Shown here in pieces: positions 36,701-47,225 of a stretch of DNA of 64,000 bases. A model generated the notes under the pieces. It was not told the origin of the DNA. It did no database searches and saw only the letters and a list, made by a program, of their open reading frames with translations. The first letter of the stretch is position 1. Every line of letters begins with the position of its first letter. Both the position numbers and the translations under genes were made by a program. The DNA comes from Mesostigma viride (lineage: Eukaryota; Streptophyta; Mesostigmatophyceae; Mesostigmatales; Mesostigmataceae), in the NCBI GenBank assembly GCA_009746045.1, contig RPFO01000097.1, forward strand, positions 922,146 to 986,145, read 5' to 3'.

Positions 36701-39700
36701 ACCGCCCCCCAGCGACCCGCCCCGCGCCTCTATCGCCATACCAAGCGATGCAGCACGCCCTTCCGTCACGGTGCCCAGCAGCAGCGGCGGCGCATCCACC
36801 TCCACCTCCTCGCAGCGCTCCCCCTCCACGCTTGCGGCCTCATCAGGGCCACCCAAGCCTGCCAGCGTGACAGCCCCCAGCACCAGCAGTAGTGGTGGCG
36901 GTGGTCTGACCGCCACCGCTCCCTCTCCCGCAAGCAAAGGCGCGCGGTTGTCCCTGTTCGACCCGCAGGACGAGGAGATCACTACCCTGGAGCGCTACCT
37001 GACGGCGGAGACGGGCATGGCTGCGGGTGGCGCGCACAGCGGCCATGCAATGGGCGGTGGCAGGCAGCGGGGCAGCGATGGCGGGTTGGTGTCGGAGGAC
37101 AGCATAGGGGACCCCGATGCGATGGATGTGATGGGCATGACGCCCGAGGAGGTGGAGGGCCGGCTGCGCGCGCTGGAGGCGGCGGTGGACGCGGAGCGAC
37201 AGGGGCGCAACGAGGCCGAGCGGGGGGCTGCGGGGTTGAGCGCTGCGTTGGCAGCAGAAGGGCGCACGCGGGAGGAGCTGGAGGACATGCTCGCGCGCAT
37301 CCAGAAGCACTTTAAGCAGGAGCAGGCCGTGAGGCGCGCCGCCGAGGAGGTGAGGGGCGGGAGGGGCTTTGACTAGGGTCTATGTATTGCAGGGCGTGGC
37401 ACGTAGGGTGGCTAAAGCACCTAAATAAACGCTCACAAAGAGTTGGGGGGGCTGTGCCCATCGCGATTCCCTAGCCACCATCAATATGCGAGGGCAATAG
37501 TGCCTGACTTGAGCGCTGGAGGTTGGCATGAGCTCCGCTTGCATGTCACGCAGTTGATTTCGTTCACCTTGGGGGTTCTGTCCCCGCCCCTGGGCTTCCG
37601 CGGTACCAAAATCCATGTTTGTGTACCAAAACCAAGAATCTGTGTTTGTGTACCAAAGCAGGAATCTGTGTTTGTGTACGGCGGGTACCTCGATGCCCGC
37701 GGGGACCCGTTTATTGTCATGTTGTGTATGGAACGCATTGTACTATAATAAATGGGTGGAAGTTGTGCAACAGGCGTGCATCCCTCGATCCTGGAGGCGA
37801 CAATGCTGCATGTTGGGCCATCTGCCGTGGGAGGTGTGCACTCGAGCTGGCGGTCAGCAGCTTCCTGGGCTTGCTGACATCGCGCAAAGGTGGGCGCCGG
37901 GTCTTGCTGTCTCCGCCACTTGCAAGCGTTGGATGCGTTCACCACATTCCACTGCCTCCGCGGCCCCAGCGTTCAATTGTACCGCCTCCATTTGTTTCCG
38001 CCCCACCTGCTGCCTGGTCCGTCCGCCCTGTTGCACCCCAGCGTGTGCGCACGCTGACGCAGGAGCTGGCGCAGGAGCGCGCGGCCAGGGAGCGCCTGCA
38101 GGGCATGGTAGAGGACGCGGAGGGCGTTCAGCTGCTAAGGAAGCAGGTGGGTGTCCTGGGCACGAAGCAAGCACTCCACATAATCAGGCACGCGGTTGGT
38201 GAAGTTGACACCACATCATGGTTGGAGGCGTGGACATCAGGCGGACGAGTGTTTGAGAGGCCAGTGGCCGCCATTTACCCCAACAGGATGTTTGGGAATG
38301 TCCCGCGCTCTTGCTGCTGAATAGGGAGCGCGGTGATGGCCGTCGGCTCCCTGTCCCATGCGTGCCGCTGCTTGTGGTGCCATGTGGCCAGGATCCAGTC
38401 TGCCCCCCCCCCCCCAATCCAGTCTGCCCCCCCCCCCCCCAGGCAACCAAGGCGAGGTATCCTGGGCACCGGGCGCGTGCCGTGTGCTGCCGTGGCCATG
38501 GCATGCAATGGGCGTGACATGTCGTGGACGCATGCGCCTTGCTGGCAGCGATCACACGGAATGCGGCCGTCAGAGAGAATTCCTTGGCCATGCATGCGAG
38601 ACCGGGGGATGTTTCGAAGCGGCAGCCTTTGTCCCTCGTGGGGTTGGATGGTTGGGGGACCTGGCTTCTTTTCCTGGGTCATTGTGGCGGATGCTGGCCC
38701 CAGGGGTGTTCCACCTCTTCATCATGTGCCGTGGAAGCAGTAAGAGGGACCCCCAAGCGCCGGGGGCAGGTTGCGACGCTGTTCTCGAAATCTTTCCCGC
38801 ATGCATGCGTGCCGGATCCCCTTCCCCGTCGGTACACCCCTGTACCCCCCCCTGTACCGATCCCCTCGCCTGCCCCTACACGTGCGCCACCTCCCCTCAT
38901 GCCCTGTGTGCCTCCCCACGCGCGCCGTGACTAGTGCCGTGCCCTCCCTGCCCCGGCCTCTGGCTTTTGTTCGGTGGGCTCCCCCCCCCTCCCCCCACTT
39001 TCCCTTCCCCCTCCTCTCCCCTCTTCCCCCCCACCCCCACCCCCCGAGGACAGCTGGAGGAGCAGCGCGCGCAGATGGCCCGGGAGCGTGTGTCGCTGCA
39101 GGCGGAGGCGGAGGCGGCGCGCGCGGACGCCCGGCGCGCGCGTGAGCAGGTGTCTGAGGCGCAGGAGCGCGTGTACACGTCCGAAGCGATGGAGCGCATG
39201 CGGCTAGAGGCAGAGCACGCCGCCAAGGTGAGCGGGGGGGCCATGTGTGCCCTGTGCTGCCCTTGAAGTGTACTCTGGTGCACTTCAGTCCCACACCACC
39301 GCTCTTCCCCCCCCCCTTCTCTCGTGCTCTCTCCCCTCCCCCCCCCAGCCCACCACCTTATCCCAGCCACCACCACCGCCATGGCCCCCTATGAGTGCAT
39401 GCCAGGTGTCGTGTCCGCCCGCATGCACTAACCCACAATGCCGCACGCATGCATGCCCCGCCCACCACCGCCCCCTCGCATGGCCCTCGCGTCGCCAGGT
39501 GTCCGCGCTTGTGCAGGAGATGGAGCGTCTCCAGGCCAGCGCGGACCACAGCGCGGCGTACGCCAAGGCGGAGGTGGAGCGCTACCGCCAGATGGCGGAG
39601 GCGGCCACCGACGTTGTGCGCGCCGCCAAGGCCGAGCTGGCGGAGCGGCGGCGCGACCTGGACAACACAAAGGACAAGCTGGACGGGCTGGTGGGTGCTA

Positions 39701-41274
39701 CAGCCCGGGGATGTGACGGGCGAGTGGGGTTGTGGGGCAAGGACAAGGGATGTGACGGGCGAGTGGGGTGGTGGGGCAAGGACAAGGGCGGGTGAGCGCT
39801 GCAACCTTGAGTGCCAGGGAGGGTCCAGGAAAAGGCCAGGGCCTGGTTAAATCCGGGGAGGGGGGCGAAGGGGCGGGCAGGCCTCTGCTTTGTCGGGGCG
39901 GACTGGTTAAGGGACGCAATGATTGGTGTTGTAGTCATCTTACTTCTGAATGTTTTGCAGACATGAGATGAGTTCAACGAGTCTCTGCTTGACCACGTGC
40001 AGACGAGGCAGCCATCGGCAACGCTCATGTCTGTCTCCGAGATGTATTGCGTCGGTGGGGATCTGGTCCGATTCCGAAATATGAAGATCGCTCGGGTTGT
40101 CCGGCCAGCCCTCATGACTTTGGATGGTCGTTAGTTAGACCTGGCAATATCTTTCACCCGTTCACCCCCTGTGCAAGCATCGGGCATGGCATCCTCTGCG
40201 TTATCCGTGCTACTCCCTGCCCCCGCCCCCCCCCCTCAGGTCGAGAACTTGTACGCCAAGCGCGACGCCGGGACGGACCTCCACCGCGAGATCGAGTTCC
40301 AGATGCAGCGCATGCAGGCGCAGCGTGCGAGCGAGTACGCGGCGGGTTGCTCGGCCGCCAATGCCGCCATCGCGCGCGGTGCGGTCGCATCGCCCATGGC
40401 GTTCAGCCCCACGCACGCGCCCCCAGGCATGCCTATGGCCCACATGGGCAACGCGGGGCCACACCTTTATGGGGAGGATGCCATGGCAGGCCGCCTGCCC
40501 CCCCCCCTCCTGCGCCAGATCTCGGGCACCTCGCCGATGAGCCCCAAGTACCCTCCGGGCGTGCTGCTCTCGCCCATGGGCGCGGCGCTGCCCATGGCCG
40601 CGGCCAACAGCCCGCACGGCGTCGGGTCCCCGCGACGGTTTGCGCCCGGCGGCGCCGTGCCGTCCAACGGGCCGTCGTCCTCGTTCTTGCAGCCGTCACC
40701 CCCGCACAGCGCGCCACCGCCACCCCCTCTTGGTGCAGACGAGGCGGCGCTTCGGCTCGCAGCTGAGAGCACCAAGCTGCCCAAGGTGCGCACGGGCGCG
40801 GGGCCGGCGCAGGCCGCATCGCCGGCCTTGCCGCACGTGGGGCCGCCGCGTGGGGCGGAGCAGGGGGGGGGGTACGCTGGGGGGCAGCTGCCGGCGGCGC
40901 CCTCGAACCGAGACGGGGGGGGTACTGGGGCCGCGGGCGGTGGGGGCCAACCGCGCGGCCGCAACAGTGGTGGCGGTGGGTACGCATCGCAGGCAGGTGG
41001 GGCCCAGAAGCTGGCTGGCAACGGCAACGCCAACGCCAACGCCAACGGGGCGCAGCATGACCGGCGCAAGTTGGACGCGTCGCTCAAGGGGGACGGCGGC
41101 GTGCCCTACTCGCCGAGCGCAAAGATTGCGGAGGCGCGCGACCGGGACAAGGCTAAAGGGGGGCCGGGCAAGAGCCGCATGCAGCCGCCGCACGCCAAGG
41201 GACCGGACGACCGTGACCGTTTCGCGGCCACCAAGCAAGTCGAGACGATGATTGCCGCAATGGCAGGGTGGTAG
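33747..41274 (+). CDS. Five-exon gene, 1,702-residue acidic disordered and coiled-coil protein
   Basis: Exons are 33747-37349, 38042-38146, 39054-39227, 39499-39690 and 40240-41274; every junction is phase 0. The start is firm because a TAA stands directly before the ATG in frame. Residues 1-1200 are acidic and low in complexity (Glu/Asp/Gly-rich, with a His/Met-rich patch near residues 285-315 and a Ser/Pro-rich block near 1000-1080), so probably disordered. Residues 1140-1358 form heptad-like Glu/Arg/Ala helices (for example ELAQERAARERLQGMVEDAE), spread over exons 1-4. Residues 1359-1702 start helical (FQMQRMQAQRASEYAAG), then become Pro/Gly/Asn-rich, and end TKQVETMIAAMAGW. No enzyme motif, signal peptide or membrane segment is visible. 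A cytoskeletal, centrosomal or scaffold role would be a guess. Intron 1 has a short repeat around tgtttgtgtaccaaa (37612-37680). Confidence 0.85.
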
Positions 41275-41909
41275 GGTGGTATGGGGCGGTGGCGGGCTGG
41301 TAGCGCCGGAAGAGTGGATTGCAAGCTCAGGCCACTAGGTACCTCCGGTTTTGACCTACGAGGGGAGAGCGGTACTTGGGCCTGGCAGGCTTGTAGCATG
41401 TCACAACATGCACGTTGGGCATGCAGTAGCAGTTCGCGCAAGGTTGGGAACAGTGCGGCTGAGATTCAGGAGGCCTTGCTCATTATATGATCGTTGTGAC
41501 CTTTAATGGCATGCCTGGCCATAGAAAGGTGAGCGCAACGTATGAGCTCACTTTTGCAACCTGCTCCCTTGGACCTGGCCACGGCCTGGAAAGACAAATA
41601 ATAGCTAGTTCTGAATGGTAGTCCCACCTCACCCTTTGTTGAGTGTGTTGAGGTTGGTGCATGCATTGGTCATATTCCACCCACGCTCCCGGGACCATTC
41701 TCTGTAAATATCTCTTGGGCAACCTGTAAGAAACAGGTGTTACCTTCTTGCATGTCTACTTGTGCGCTGCATCCATACAGTGTGTAGTGCACTGCATTTG
41801 GAGGAATGCAATACAGATGCGAACTGCACGGCATGGTATGTAGTACTGCATGATATGCAGCATACACGCAAGCTAGGGCATGTATGCTACCATTAATTAA
41901 TTAATTAAG
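41275..41909. other. Downstream region of the coiled-coil gene, nothing recognised
   Basis: This is 3' flank with only short frames. No repeat family or RNA gene was recognised. Confidence 0.4.
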
Positions 41910-42709
41910 TAGTAACATAACTCCGTTGGGAGTGCATGTAGCACATATCCCGGAGAAGGGGCATATGGCTTTTAATACATTCTGGCCTCTGGGCTACTTC
42001 CTGCAAGAGTGGAATGTAAGCAGCACTTGCTCTAGGCGCACCAAGGGCACCTGCCCCACCATGCTGTCTCGGAGCTCGACCCAACCAAGGGGGGCCCGGC
42101 ATGGGGGGGAAAGATCATCATGGCTATACAATTAATTAATTAATTAATTAATTAATTAATTAATTAATTAGACTCGTGCTCCAGTGGGGGAGTCACGGAG
42201 CATTAACCCCGATGGATGGATGGGTGGGTGCAAACAGTCCTACCGGTCTAAGCTATCTACATCAGCTACCTACGACATCTATCTATCAGCTACCTACGAC
42301 ATGGCTATACAAGAGCTAGGGCATGGCTTCTCGACAGAGAGCGTCTCCCTGCATAGGCATAGCATCAAGGAGACAACCAGCGCAGGCCAGAAATCGGGAG
42401 ATCGAATCCGGACCATGGTAGCTCGAGCCTGCCGTTATCTTGTCCGCGTGTTCGAGTTGTTCAGGATGATGAATATGAATGGTGATGGAAATGTGTAGCC
42501 TTGTGCATTGAAATTATGGCTGGCTTACGTGTAGAGCGACTAGATGACCTAAAGAAGCATGGCTAAATTCTTAATTCAACATCCATGGGGGGTCCCATTA
42601 TAGGCAGGGCGTGACTATCTGCTGAAAGCATCATCCATGGGGGCCATTATGGGCGCACATGCGCGTAGGCCACATGCTAGGCTAAGCCTAACTAATCTAC
42701 ACTACTGGT
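41910..42709 (+). repeat. Dispersed repeat family A copy, split by a SINE-like insertion
   Basis: It matches the 24.8 kb copy in order: cataactccgttgggagtgc, the cattctgg/ggctacttcctgcaag blocks, gatcatcatggctatacaa, then after the family B insertion agagctagggcatggcttct, and finally gggcgcacatgcgcg and taggctaagcctaact. A stretch at about 42360-42545 is not shared. The hAT-like element starts immediately to its right. Confidence 0.7.
42132..42300 (-). mobile_element. SINE-like family B insertion with 12-bp TSD
   Basis: The 169-bp segment is flanked by identical atggctatacaa at 42120-42131 and 42301-42312. In the reverse reading it runs from a CTA/GTAG-rich body through taccggtaggactgtttgca, a (CATC)n run and cacgagtc to a long (AATT)n tail, so the tail is at the element's 3' end as for retroposed SINEs. 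It splits a family A repeat, which dates it after that repeat. Confidence 0.8.
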
Positions 42710-44075
42710 CAGTGTTTCTAGTAACGTGACGCATGCGTCAGCGGGCTGACGCGCCAGCGCTTACGCGTCAGGAATTTTACCCCGCGCGTCAGCCGGCTGA
42801 CGCGTAAATTTAGGCCGCGCGTCAGTCGCCTGACGCGTAAATTTAGGCTGCGCGTCAGTCGTCTGACGTGCACCAAGTCCTCACGCGTCAGGCGCGTCAA
42901 TATTGTGCCTGGGTACAGGTTCGCCGCGTCAACCTCTATTCGTCGCGCCCATAGTCTTAAGGATAAGCCCATCCAGGCCCACCGAATCGTACTTGAGATT
43001 TTCGTGCACTGAAACTGACTGTGACTGACTGAAATGTGGGCCGCACTTGGCATGTGGAACCTCTCACCTCTGGAACGTTCGGTGCCTGTATGCTAAGACC
43101 TGCCGGCCCGTCTGCCTGGCTTGCCAACGCGAGACAACATAATTATTGGGTGCAGCCACCGAGGTGGCGATAGCCATCGCAGCGCTAGCGAATACTTTGT
43201 AAGCAAAGCATACGTAGACTTACGATGGATGCATTTTAATAGCAGCTGCTATTTCGTAGGAGCGTTTTCTACTTTTCTTGCAACCTGCGGGTTGCATCGG
43301 TTTAGGTATCATGCTGAGGCGGTAGGAAATAAAATTCGTCGATCAACCTCAGCGGCCTATCTGTAAGTCCACGCAACATTTTTTCGTATTTCTGCATTAC
43401 ATTGCCTTGTACCTGACTCGCGGATCTTCAGCGAGGTTTTAGGGTTTAGGGCACATCTGGCCATGGGATCGAAAGGAGGCGGGTTCCTAAAAAGGTTTCA
43501 TTCGGTGGCGATTTCGTCATATTTCAAGAGGCAAACCGCCGACGGGGCAGGACCCAGTAGTCCCGCTCTCGTCGATGTAAACAAGGCCGTGAAGGAGCTA
43601 GAAAGGCGGAACAAGAGGAAAAAGTCAACCGCAGATAAGTCCGAGGCAACGAAATCCGCTGAACAGTACCTGAGGCCAGTTTTCTTGAGTATGAAGCATG
43701 TATGAGAAATATTGTCGTAATATCTGTCCTGCCATGCACTTCACCTAGCTTGAAACCCCACTTCATCATGTCCCTGTCCCATCTTGCACCCATGCCCCCA
43801 ATTTGGCTGCCCCAACCCCCATCCCCCAGTGATTCCGCTTCTTATGGTCTTGAGGGTAAATCAACCCTAGATGTGGGGCCCCTGGGACCCGCCCCTAACT
43901 GGAATGGTCTGACGCGCTGCCAACAGCGGCGTGTCAGCCGTCTGACGCGCCGCCAACAGCGGCGTGTCAGCCGTCTGACGCGCCGCCAACAGCGGCGTGT
44001 CAGCCGTCTGACGCGCCGCCAACGGCGGCGCGTCAGCCGACTGACGCGTGCCAAAAACCCTTACTAGAAACACTG
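42710..44075. mobile_element. hAT-type non-autonomous transposon, 1,366 bp, 8-bp TSD, carrying a short gene-like segment
   Basis: The ends are cagtgtttctagtaa (42710-42724) and its inverse ttactagaaacactg (44061-44075), matching the hAT CAGNG start. Both sides carry the 8-bp duplication ctactggt (42702-42709 and 44076-44083). The subterminal zones are packed with gcgtcag/ctgacgc palindromes: irregular on the left (42725-42900), and four tandem 33-bp units on the right (43908-44039). No transposase is recognised. Between them lies a gene-like segment with a good donor (atctgtaagt near 43360-43369), an acceptor-like cttcag near 43430, and an 80-residue frame. Confidence 0.88.
43463..43705 (+). 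CDS. Short frame inside the hAT-type element, possible captured exon
   Basis: An ATG-initiated 80-residue frame begins MGSKGGGFLKRFHSVAIS and includes a basic helical run (ELERRNKRKKSTADKSEATK). It follows an intron-like interval (donor near 43364, acceptor near 43430), and its last codons overlap a gtatgag donor-like step (near 43698), as if it were the first coding exon of a longer gene. I do not recognise it. It could be a piece of a host gene taken up by the element, or a remnant of the element's own protein. Confidence 0.35.
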   Translation: MGSKGGGFLKRFHSVAISSYFKRQTADGAGPSSPALVDVNKAVKELERRNKRKKSTADKSEATKSAEQYLRPVFLSMKHV

Positions 44076-44083
44076 CTACTGGT

Positions 44084-44549
44084 ATATATTCCCTAGTCTG
44101 AGGTGGCAGGAGGGGCCTGCTAGGGCTTGTGGTCAACGTGGATGACCTACCCCCTCCAGTATACCGGCTTCCCCCCTGCGCTCTACCGGAGCTGAATGTA
44201 GGTCGGCCATAGCTCGCGTCGCCGCTGTTGCTGGGCCAGGCTATCTTTTGAATCACATATGCATCCCCTCCATCATCGCCCCCTTTCGAATTGCCCTCAT
44301 CTTAAACTTTTTTTTTTCCGGTTTCCTCTGTTTTTCCTCCGCAGTTTTCCTCCTTTTTCCCCTCTTCTTTGTTCCTCTTTGCTTTCTGCCTATTGGTAGC
44401 GTGAGTCTTGGTTAGCCAAGCCAAGCGTCACTTTATCCGAACTTGGAGCCAGGGGTCTCCTGTATGCTGTGTGCCATTCCAAGCAAGTCGGCAGGACCCC
44501 TTATTCTGCGGCATGGCATGCCATGCCATGCCATGCCATGCCATGCCAT
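44084..44549. other. Short intergenic stretch with a (CCATG)n microsatellite
   Basis: Nothing coding was seen. A pyrimidine-rich run spans about 44300-44390. A ccatg pentamer array at about 44513-44550 directly abuts the foldback element. Confidence 0.5.
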
Positions 44550-44892
44550 GGCCGAATTAACTTGGGTGCTCGGAAGTGGTTATTCCGGGCAAAATAGTGT
44601 TCCGGACCGATTTGCCCCAACGGCAAAAAGGTTCCGGCACTATTTAACCTAACTAAAACCTGGCCTCGTGGAGGGGGAGTCGAATAGACCTGGAGACAAC
44701 CGCCTGGGCTAGTGCACGCAAATGATATTGCGCCGGAACTGTCTCTGGCAGGTTTCGAACCCCTGACCTCCAAGGTGCACAGGTCTTAGTTAGGTTAAAT
44801 AATGCCGGAACCTTTTTGCCGTTGGGGCAAATCGGTCCGGAACACTATTTTGCCCGGAATAACCACTTCCGAGCACCCAAGTTAATTCGGCC
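44550..44892. mobile_element. Long-arm foldback element with tRNA-like core
   Basis: Two 107-bp arms (44550-44656 and 44786-44892) are inverted copies with a single mismatch seen. The outer ends read ggccgaattaacttgg. The 129-bp middle, read on the minus strand, contains ggaggtcaggggttcgaaac followed by ctgcc, which resembles the variable loop, T arm and B box of a tRNA gene. A transcript across it would fold into a very stable hairpin. A (GTAA)n array follows directly. Confidence 0.85.
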
Positions 44893-44895
44893 GAA

Positions 44896-44898
44896 TGA

Positions 44899-44982
<84 letters not shown>
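44896..44982. repeat. (GTAA)n microsatellite
   Basis: About 21 repeats of gtaa follow the foldback element. Shorter runs recur at 48915-48932 and 51250-51270, each beside a LINE-tail repeat. Confidence 0.95.
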
Positions 44983-44983
<1 letters not shown>

Positions 44984-45130
44984 CTAAATACGCCGTATAA
45001 TACGGTAAATACGCCGTATTATACAATACGGCGAGGTTTGGCGTACTAACGTACTAGAAATACGCCGTATTGCGTTCTCAACGCAAATACGGCGCATAAT
45101 ACGTATTTTTCGCGTATTATACGGCGCCCG
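44983..45130. repeat. Palindromic AATACGC repeat, family D
   Basis: The tract has multiple overlapping inverted copies of atacgccgtat-like words, with the block caatacggcgaggtttggcg. A related tract occurs at 48778-48870 (caatacgccgaggttttgcc). Confidence 0.7.
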
Positions 45131-45559
45131 GCTCCGGAATTTGGCGCCAGAGCTAGTTTTGGCGTTGCTGACCTAGGCAGGTACGCAGCCTGAACCGTAC
45201 TTGGGGAGTACGGGCCTACGGTTGGTCCCGCTTGTCATCTCTGCCAGTTGACGGCGTGGGTAAACGATGGCAAAACGAGACCGACTTGCATAAATATGAC
45301 AAGCTTAAGGGGGGGGGGATGCTTCGCATCCCTCCCCAAAAGAAGGCGCAAAGCCGACCGTGACTCTAGTAGTCGAGTTTCGATCCGTCCGCCGACACAT
45401 GGCAACTCGATTTCAGTCAACTGAAGCTTATGAAGGGGGCTGAAAAAAGAAAAAGTCGGGAGACAAATAACGACACGCTGTGTGGGCCTGAAACACCGCA
45501 GTCGGTCCGCCCTCATTCCCAGTTCCCACCTACCTGGAGGGCCATTCGCTGCCGCTTAG

Positions 45560-46712
45560 TCAGACGCCCCGCCCTAGGCGAGGTCGCAACCCCCCTCCCC
45601 CTCAGCGAGACGTCATAGTACGCGGATAACAGCGGAATCCCCCGTCCCCCGCGCCCCCCCACCCACCCGGAGGTCCCCCCCACCCCCACCTTCCTCAGCG
45701 AGGGCCCTCCATGATGCACCGGCGGATCCGTCACCCCCCACCCCCCCCCCCCCCCCCCACCGCCCCACCCACCCGGAGCTCCCCCCCCCCCTCTCCCCTC
45801 CCCCTCAGCGAGGGCCGGCCACGATGCACTGGCGGATCTGTCCCCCGCAACCCCCATCCCCGCACCCCACCGAAAATACGAAATCCGTCAATCCTACCGT
45901 CACTATAGAAGGCGACCCGATTTCGGTGATCCGACAGGTGGCAAGTCGCAAAAGATCGACCAACTACCCGCCAGTCAAGCTCGATCGACTCGCTAATGTC
46001 AAAATGTCGTCCCCCCCCCCTCAGCCATGATACGCCCCCGCGCCGACCGGCCCGGGAAAAATACGAAGATGTACCCCGCCTGAGTGAGACGGCGAGGTCA
46101 CAGTGAGACGGCGCCCCGCCCCAGGCGAGGTCGCAAGGCCCCCCGCCCTCCTCAGCGAGACGCCAGAGTCTGCGGGATCCCCCCGCTCCCCCGGCCCCCG
46201 CGCCCCCCCACCCACCCGGAGTTTCCCCCCCCCCCCCCTGCCCCCCTCCCCCCTCAGCCATGATGCGCCCCCTCGCCGACCGGCCCGGGAAAAGTACGAA
46301 GATCCGCCACAGGATGCCTCCCCGCCTGAGTGAGACGGCGAGGTCGCAAGGCCCCCTCCCCCTCAGCGAGATGCCAGAGTCTGCGGGATCCCCCGCCCAC
46401 CCCGCCCACCCACCTACCCGGAGGTTCCCCCCCCCCCCCCCGCACAGTGAGACGCCCCGCCCCAGGCGAGGTCGCAAGGCCCCCCGCCCTCGTCAGCGAG
46501 ACTGACGCCAGAGTCTGTGGGATCCCCCGCCCCCCGGCCCCCACACCCACCCGGAGTTCCCCCCCCCCCCCCGCACAGTGAGACGCCCCGCCCCAGGCGA
46601 GGTCGCAAGGCCCCCCGCCCTCGTCAGCGAGACTGACGCCAGAGTCTGCGGGATCCCCCGCCCCCCGGCCCCCCCACCCACCCGGAATTCCCCCCCCCCC
46701 CCCCCCCCCCCT
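45560..46712. repeat. Poly-C-punctuated satellite, about eight degenerate copies
   Basis: Units of roughly 90-150 bp share cgccccaggcgaggtcgcaa, ctcagcgagac, gccagagtctgcgggatccc and cacccacccgga, each followed by a variable poly-C run of 10-30 bases. The two rightmost units (about 46440-46574 and 46574-46706) are nearly identical; units further left are more diverged and one carries unrelated DNA (45880-46010). Long antisense frames across the region are artefacts. Confidence 0.85.
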
Positions 46713-47225
46713 CCCGTTTCGGTGAGCCAACCTACGACGATCGTCGTAGGTTGGTACATGGCTAGCGGCCACGTTCTGGTCTGAGCACGGAATATGGCGG
46801 CCGTATGTAAAAGACGAAAACCGTCCATCCGACCGTCATTCTAATAGTTTCGGTAAGCCTGTTAGAAAGTTTGGTCAGTTTCAAACCGAACGTCTATTGG
46901 TCCCTTTCAAGAGCACCTGCACGGATTGAAGACGGAAAATTTGCGCGTAGTTGGTCGAAGTATCACGTCTTGATCATGACCCAGTTTCGATGAGCCAACC
47001 TACGACGATCGTCGTAGGTTCAGTACATGGCTAGCGGCCACGTTCTGGTCTGAGCACGGATTGTGGCGGCCGTATTTAAAAGACGAAAGCCGTCAATCCG
47101 ACCGTCACTCTAGTAGACGACCCAGTTTCGGTGAGCCGACAGGTGGCAAATCGTTACAGCTCTACCAACTACGCTCCAGTCAAGCTCGATCGAGTTGCTA
47201 ACGTCAAAATGTCGCGATACGACTT
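46713..47225. repeat. Direct duplication with perfect palindromes
   Basis: Two copies (about 46716-46850 and 46981-47110) share a palindrome centred at 46740/46741 (28 bp, perfect) and 47008/47009 (24 bp, perfect), followed by tacatggctagcggccacgt and tctggtctgagcacgga. A downstream part (47105-47220, aggtggcaaatcg to ctaacgtcaaaatgtcg) is a diverged direct copy of 45925-46010 inside the poly-C satellite. Confidence 0.75.

Noticed and set aside
45513-46828. Several Gly/Arg-rich minus-strand frames
   Set aside because: They are translations of the poly-C satellite and move with its copies.
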